From an uncultured Rubrobacteraceae bacterium (lineage in GTDB: Bacteria > Actinomycetota > Rubrobacteria > Rubrobacterales > Rubrobacteraceae), in assembly GCA_902806105.1 (NCBI GenBank), contig CADCVI010000153.1:526-27738 (forward strand): a stretch of 27,213 nt of DNA, in the 5' to 3' direction. The first letter of the stretch is position 1; each line of letters begins with the position of its first letter. The notes under the pieces were generated by a model, which saw only the letters and a program-made list of their open reading frames with translations, made no database searches and was not told where the DNA came from. A program made the translations under genes and the position numbers. This document shows positions 24,097-27,213 of the stretch, piece by piece.

Positions 24097-24921
24097 ATGA
24101 AAATCACTTTCGACCTCAAGCACGACATCAAGAGGTTGCTGACCATAGGCGGTATCTCCCTGGCCTTCGTTTTCAGCCAGACCGCCCCGGCCCTCGCCGC
24201 CACAGTCGACCCCGACCGCGACGGGCTGACCAACGCCCAGGAGAAGATCACCAAGACCGATCCGCGCAAGGCCGACACCGACCGCGACGGCCTGAAGGAC
24301 GGCCGCGAGAACCCCGACCGCGACGGCCTGGTGAACCTCCTCGAGGTCCGCTCCGGCTACGCCCCACTCGACGCCGACACCGACAACGACCTGGTCAAGG
24401 ACGGCGACGAGGACAAGGACTCCGACGGCGTTGACAACACCAACGAGCTGCAGCTCGGCTCGAACCTCAAGGATGCCGACACCGACAACGACGGGCTCGA
24501 GGACGGCGACGAGAACAAGGACGGCGACGCGCTCGACAACGAGGACGAGGACGACCTGCAGGCTAGCGCCGAGGATTGCGGTCCCTCCATCGAGGACGAG
24601 GCCGACGAGGACTCCGACGCCGACGACATCGACGACGAGGACGAGAACGAGCTTGGCGAGGGCCAGGACGACGACGCCGACGGCATCGAGGACGACGTCG
24701 ACGCCAACGACGACAACTCCAGTGCGATCGACGAGTTCGACGCCGACGCCGACGGTGACAGCATCGAGGACGGCATGGAGGACGAGGACGCGGACGGCCT
24801 CGACGACGGCGACGAGGACGACGCCGACGAGGACGACGACTGCGACGGCGAAGAGGACGAGGAAGACCTCGACGACGACAACGACGGCACCGACGACGAG
24901 CTCGACGAGGACGACAACTAA
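24097..24921 (+). CDS. Secreted, very acidic thrombospondin type 3 repeat calcium-binding protein
   Basis: The 274-residue protein has a signal peptide (KHDIKRLLTIGGISLAFVFSQTAPALA, cleavage near residue 34). Residues 36-150 are TSP3-type repeats: DPDRDGLTNAQE, ADTDRDGLKDGRE, DADTDNDLVKDGDED and ADTDNDGLEDGDEN. Each carries the D-x-D-x-D-G calcium loop. From about residue 160 the repeats degrade into a nearly pure Asp/Glu tract with only two Cys (around 157 and 248). It should bind many Ca2+ ions outside the cell, in the wall or biofilm matrix. No LPXTG or membrane anchor is visible. ATG 24097 follows AAGGAG in the riboswitch leader, so c-di-GMP is the likely signal. Confidence 0.9.
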   Translation: MKITFDLKHDIKRLLTIGGISLAFVFSQTAPALAATVDPDRDGLTNAQEKITKTDPRKADTDRDGLKDGRENPDRDGLVNLLEVRSGYAPLDADTDNDLVKDGDEDKDSDGVDNTNELQLGSNLKDADTDNDGLEDGDENKDGDALDNEDEDDLQASAEDCGPSIEDEADEDSDADDIDDEDENELGEGQDDDADGIEDDVDANDDNSSAIDEFDADADGDSIEDGMEDEDADGLDDGDEDDADEDDDCDGEEDEEDLDDDNDGTDDELDEDDN

Positions 24922-24950
24922 GCCCCTCTAAGGCTAGAGAGTGTCAGATG

Positions 24951-24981
24951 GCCGGGGTCCCTCATGGGGGCTCCGGCTTTT
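24951..24981 (+). terminator. Rho-independent terminator after the TSP3 gene
   Basis: GCCGGGGTCCC pairs with GGGGCTCCGGC across a short loop and is followed by TTTT, 30 bases beyond the stop. Confidence 0.82.
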
Positions 24982-25026
24982 GCGTTGGGCGCGAGGACGA
25001 AGCAGGAAGCGGGACGGGGCCGTGCG

Positions 25027-25064
25027 GCTTCAGAGAACGTAAGCTTTCGGAAGAAGCTTAATAG
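25027..25064 (+). repeat. Intergenic hairpin repeat, copy 4 (most divergent)
   Basis: GCTTCAGAGAAC, then AAGCTTTCGGAAGAAGC and TTAATAG align with the other copies over the full length, one base shorter near the end. It lies between the convergent TSP3 and RTX genes. Confidence 0.6.
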
Positions 25065-25073
25065 AGGAAGAAA

Positions 25074-25102
25074 CAGGGCCAAGGTGATCTACCCCGGCCC
25101 TG
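25074..25102 (-). terminator. Rho-independent terminator of the RTX gene
   Basis: On the minus strand CAGGGCC and GGCCCTG enclose a 15-base loop and are followed by TTTCTT, 40 bases past the RTX stop at 25142. Confidence 0.72.
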
Positions 25103-25141
25103 CCTATACGTTCTTCTACCGAAGGCTTCCTAGCTACTTGT

Positions 25142-25597
25142 CTAATACCACGTCTCGTAAGTCGGGTCCGAAAGGTCCGTGGGGTTCGTAGGATCATTCG
25201 GGTAAGCTTCCTTGCAGTCGACGACCACGTCACCCTCGCTGGGAGTGTAGTAGGCGGTATCCGCAACGTCGCTAGCGCGAGTTTCCAGGTAGGCGCAGTC
25301 GATCAGGTCTTTGCCAGGACCGCCGTAGATCACATCGTTGCCGCGCCCGCCCCTGAGCGTATCGTTACCGGGACCGCCCTTTATGGTGTCGTTGCCGAAG
25401 CTGTGGCGGATGTCGTCGTTTCCCTTTCCTCCGTACACCGTATCGTTGCCGTCGTAGGGGATGAGCACGTCGCGCGAAGGGGTGCCGATAAGCGTATCGT
25501 CACCGCCCGTGCCCTGTATATTTGCCGCCCAAGCCACCCCGCTGGCAACCAGAACCGCCGAGACCATCGAGGTCATCAGCAAGATCGTCTTCTTCAC
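25142..25597 (-). CDS. Secreted RTX (hemolysin-type) calcium-binding repeat protein
   Basis: From GTG 25597 the product is 151 residues: a signal peptide KKTILLMTSMVSAVLVASGVAWA (cleavage near residue 24), then RTX nonapeptide repeats GGDDTLIG, GNDTVYGGKGNDDI, GNDTIKGGPGNDTLRGGRGNDVIYGGPGKDLIDC (about 31-101), and a 50-residue Asp/Pro/Tyr-rich tail with a second Cys (VVVDCKEAYP). Repeats of the GGxGxD type fold into a calcium-loaded parallel beta-roll outside the cell. ATG 25642 opens the same frame 15 codons earlier, but would put a charged stretch before the signal peptide; GTG 25597 begins directly with KKT. It is convergent with the TSP3 gene and related to the decayed RTX copy at 23258-23452. 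Confidence 0.85.
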   Translation of the reverse strand: MKKTILLMTSMVSAVLVASGVAWAANIQGTGGDDTLIGTPSRDVLIPYDGNDTVYGGKGNDDIRHSFGNDTIKGGPGNDTLRGGRGNDVIYGGPGKDLIDCAYLETRASDVADTAYYTPSEGDVVVDCKEAYPNDPTNPTDLSDPTYETWY

Positions 25598-25672
25598 GGC
25601 TTCGACCCGCCTTTCTTTGCCGGGGTGGAAGAAGACAGGCATAAGTCTCTACCCCCGTTACATGACAAGGAG

Positions 25673-25701
25673 AATCTAGCGGGTATTCGGAGAAGGAACA
25701 A
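25673..25701 (-). promoter_or_regulatory. Candidate sigma-70 promoter for the RTX gene
   Basis: On the minus strand TTGTTC (25696-25701) and TAGATT (25673-25678) are 17 bases apart. Matches are 3 of 6 and 4 of 6, so moderate only. Confidence 0.35.
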
Positions 25702-25725
25702 GGGATGTGTATGGGTTACGGAAAG

Positions 25726-25741
25726 ACCCCTACCAGGGGGT
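25726..25741 (-). terminator. Short hairpin terminator downstream of the lipoprotein gene
   Basis: ACCCC and GGGGT arms (six base pairs with one G-U) around a 4-base loop. On the minus strand it is followed by CTTTCC, 63 bases past the lipoprotein stop and just beyond repeat copy 2. Confidence 0.5.
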
Positions 25742-25745
25742 TTGA

Positions 25746-25784
25746 GCTTCCGAGAACACATGCTCTCGAAAGATGCGTGAATAG
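25746..25784 (+). repeat. Intergenic hairpin repeat, copy 2
   Basis: GCTTCCGAGAAC, ATGCTCTCG and AAGATGCGTGAATAG. CGAGA and TCTCG pair as a hairpin. It lies between the RTX promoter and the 3' end of the lipoprotein gene (stop at 25804). Confidence 0.75.
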
Positions 25785-25803
25785 TCCCCTGAGACGGGTG
25801 CCT

Positions 25804-26481
25804 CTACTTGCCCGTCCACTCCACGGTCTCCAAAACCTTCTGCGCCTGGGGCGCGAACTCATCGAACTGGGTAGCCAGAGTGCCGAAGCCCACGGTTACC
25901 GTCTCCCCTTTCACGTCCTCCAGGACGATAATGCGCTGCATCTCTCCCTCCGAGATGCCCACCGTCGAACCACCGGCCGTCCTGAAGATATCCACGCAGT
26001 CCGAGCCACACACATCGTGGTGGTCTTCCGGCAGGTTCTCGACGACCACGTCGAACCGCACGCCTTCGACCCCTCCTACCGTGACCGGCTGCGCTTTATC
26101 GGTCTGCAGCAATGGATGCTGCTTGAACCACAGCACCATGCCGTCTGGGGCTTCCACCACGTTGGGCGTGCCCGTCCCCGTGGGCTCGTAGACTTCTCGG
26201 ATGTTTGCGAAGCCCAACCCTCCCCTCGTCTCCCAAGAGAGGGCTAAATCGTCGGACGTCGCCGGTGGCAACGTCGTCCAGCCCTCTCCGACTTCGAAGG
26301 TGAACGAGGGCTCGAACTTCACCGAGGAGTACGTGCCGGGGGACAGTGCTCGTTGCTCCTCCGGCAGGGGCCGGACCTCCGCCTCCTCCTCGCCTCCTCC
26401 GCCGCAGGCGATCGCCGCGAACGCCAGCGCTGCTGCCGCCACCAGCGGGAGGAGTACGTGCTTTGCCATCGTCCGGTGCAT
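25804..26481 (-). CDS. Lipoprotein of unknown function
   Basis: The 225-residue protein has a lipoprotein signal peptide: KHVLLPLVAAAALAFAAIAC with the lipobox ending at Cys26, followed by GGGGEEE. After a 20-residue linker the mature part is a compact alpha/beta domain (YSSVKFEPSFTFEVGEGWTTLPP ... MVLWFKQHPLLQT ... VGGVEGVRFDVVVENLPEDHHDVCGSDCVDIF ... TVTVGFGTLATQFDEFAPQAQKVLETVEW). The terminal block resembles lipoproteins that bind small ligands at the membrane (LpqN-like or PsbP-like impression only). CGSDC may form a disulfide. ATG 26481 lies 4 bases after the stop of the preceding membrane-protein gene, so they are co-transcribed; an ATG four codons later is possible. Confidence 0.85.
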   Translation of the reverse strand: MHRTMAKHVLLPLVAAAALAFAAIACGGGGEEEAEVRPLPEEQRALSPGTYSSVKFEPSFTFEVGEGWTTLPPATSDDLALSWETRGGLGFANIREVYEPTGTGTPNVVEAPDGMVLWFKQHPLLQTDKAQPVTVGGVEGVRFDVVVENLPEDHHDVCGSDCVDIFRTAGGSTVGISEGEMQRIIVLEDVKGETVTVGFGTLATQFDEFAPQAQKVLETVEWTGK

Positions 26482-26485
26482 CTTT

Positions 26486-26857
26486 TCAGCCCGAGTAGAA
26501 CCATCCGAAGAAGGCGTAGGTGCCGAAGAACAGGGAGGCGAAGAGGACCATCAGGTAGAGCGTCTCTGCGAGCGTCCACTCGCGCTCGGGGTCGTTGAAG
26601 GTGTTGGCGCGCTTCTCCAGCACGACGAGCAGGCCCGAGGAGAGGGCCAGGGCGCCGAGTATGAGGAGGTGCACCAAACCGAAATCCTTCTGGCCGAGCA
26701 CGGAGAAGAGGCGTTCGTAGGCGGTGGTCGCGAGGACCAGCCAGGCGACCTCGGCCGCCAAGGCGCACCAGAAGAGCGCCTTTAGCGCCACGGCCAACCG
26801 TTCTGCCCCTTCGCCCGGCGGGACGTTGTAGGCGCCCCCTTCTTCCTTCGCCTTCAT
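26486..26857 (-). CDS. Small membrane protein of unknown function
   Basis: The 123-residue product from ATG 26857 has GGAGGAGG 8 bases upstream, much better than the ATG 15 codons earlier. After a polar start (AKEEGGAYNVPPGEGAER) it has three hydrophobic helices at about 19-44 (VALKALFWCALAAEVAWLVLATT), 56-78 (FGLVHLLILGALALSSGLLVVLE) and 97-120 (AETLYLMVLFASLFFGTYAFFGWFY). No family is recognised. It is the first gene of a two-gene operon with the lipoprotein; the pair may function together at the membrane. Confidence 0.78.
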   Translation of the reverse strand: MKAKEEGGAYNVPPGEGAERLAVALKALFWCALAAEVAWLVLATTAYERLFSVLGQKDFGLVHLLILGALALSSGLLVVLEKRANTFNDPEREWTLAETLYLMVLFASLFFGTYAFFGWFYSG

Positions 26858-26978
26858 GACTGCCTCCTCCTTTCTCCCGGGGAACCGGGGCGATGGTCTC
26901 ACCTCGAATCTATCGCGAGATGGGAGAGAAAGGAAGGTTTATTTCAATCTCGGCGAAGAACCGTTAGTCGGGAGGCAG

Positions 26979-27018
26979 GCTTCCGAGAAGGCGAGTGTCT
27001 CAGAAGATACGTGAACAG
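26979..27018 (+). repeat. Intergenic hairpin repeat, copy 3
   Basis: GCTTCCGAGAAG, GAGTGTCTCAGAAGATAC and GTGAACAG align with copy 2 with a one-base insertion. The hairpin (GAGA/TCTC) is shorter. It starts 8 bases beyond the stop of the SnoaL-like gene. Confidence 0.65.
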
Positions 27019-27025
27019 AGCTGTT

Positions 27026-27213
27026 CTAGTCGGACTCGTCGGCCTTGTAGCGCCCCGGCGGCTCGACGATTCCGAGCTGTATCAGGGCCCCCAGGTCGTC
27101 CCTCACCGCCCAGCGCTCCGCCAGCTTCCCGTCCTCCACGCGGTGCCAGTGCACGTGCTCGACCGAGAAGACCTTTCCGGTGGCGGGGACGCCGAACATC
27201 TCCCCCTGCATGG
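27026..27213 (-). CDS. SnoaL-like (NTF2-fold) ester cyclase family protein, C-terminal part
   Basis: The last 61 codons of a gene whose 5' end lies outside the window read GEMFGVPATGKVFSVEHVHWHRVEDGKLAERWAVRDDLGALIQLGIV. The pattern G-x-x-x-(P)-x-T-G-K ... H-x-x-R-V-x-D-G-K-x-x-E-x-W-x-x-x-D is diagnostic of SnoaL-like polyketide-cyclase/ester-cyclase proteins of the NTF2 fold. The Met near the window edge falls inside the conserved domain, so it is internal, not the start. Substrate unknown. The remaining 5' part should add about 70-80 codons. Confidence 0.82.
   Translation of the reverse strand, partial: MQGEMFGVPATGKVFSVEHVHWHRVEDGKLAERWAVRDDLGALIQLGIVEPPGRYKADESD

Noticed and set aside
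24357..24917. Ser-rich minus-strand frame of 186 codons
   Set aside because: The mirror of the Asp/Glu-coding repeats of the TSP3 gene, not a gene.
23841..27018. CRISPR array
   Set aside because: Copies are 0.7-1.2 kb apart with genes between them, and no cas genes are present.

Overview
The window is GC-rich, densely coded bacterial DNA with frequent GTG/TTG starts, overlapping start/stop codons and one clear leaderless-type start. The gene content points to a high-GC Gram-positive (Actinomycetota). It includes an SCP2-domain/hydrolase pair, a VIT-type transporter, an ECF sigma/anti-sigma pair, a GT-C glycosyltransferase with a DD motif, and an ACS-GNAT fusion. A Rubrobacter-like lineage is my best guess, but that is inference from gene flavour, not from a marker gene.

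Layout. 1-3.1 kb: a DUF202 membrane protein, then a minus-strand block with molybdopterin synthase (moaE, moaD), a diacylglycerol-kinase-family lipid kinase and an unknown protein with a leaderless promoter. 3.1-7.0 kb, plus strand: a heme-oxygenase-like diiron protein, a variant Fpg/MutM glycosylase, dihydrolipoyl dehydrogenase and a C39/papain-like Cys protein. 7.1-10.7 kb: a frameshifted membrane protein, a small helical protein, lipA-lipB (lipoate synthesis, which supplies the cofactor re-oxidised by the nearby LpdA) and a VOC protein. 10.8-16.2 kb: a VIT-family transporter with a promoter/operator, a 921-residue acyl-CoA-synthetase/acetyltransferase fusion, and an SCP2 + alpha/beta-hydrolase operon. 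16.4-19.2 kb: a stress-type block with an ECF sigma factor, a zinc-less anti-sigma candidate and an MscS-type channel in one operon, plus a divergent STAS protein and a membrane protein. 19.4-23.5 kb: a GT-C glycosyltransferase, then a decay zone. That zone holds a VanY carboxypeptidase remnant, intact mtnA, a frameshifted class II aldolase directly behind mtnA, and an RTX-type remnant with an in-frame stop.

The most interesting stretch is 23.2-27.2 kb. A cyclic-di-GMP-I (GEMM) riboswitch lies in the leader of a very acidic, secreted thrombospondin-type-3 calcium-binding protein, with a sigma-28-like promoter ending just upstream of the aptamer. A secreted RTX-repeat protein, a lipoprotein, a small membrane protein and a SnoaL-like gene follow on the minus strand. 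Four copies of an unrecognised 38-40-nt hairpin repeat, all in one orientation, sit in the intergenic gaps of this block. Together they suggest a c-di-GMP-linked, calcium-dependent surface or matrix locus carrying its own repeat family. Most other regions are ordinary housekeeping or accessory genes separated by strong GC hairpin terminators.
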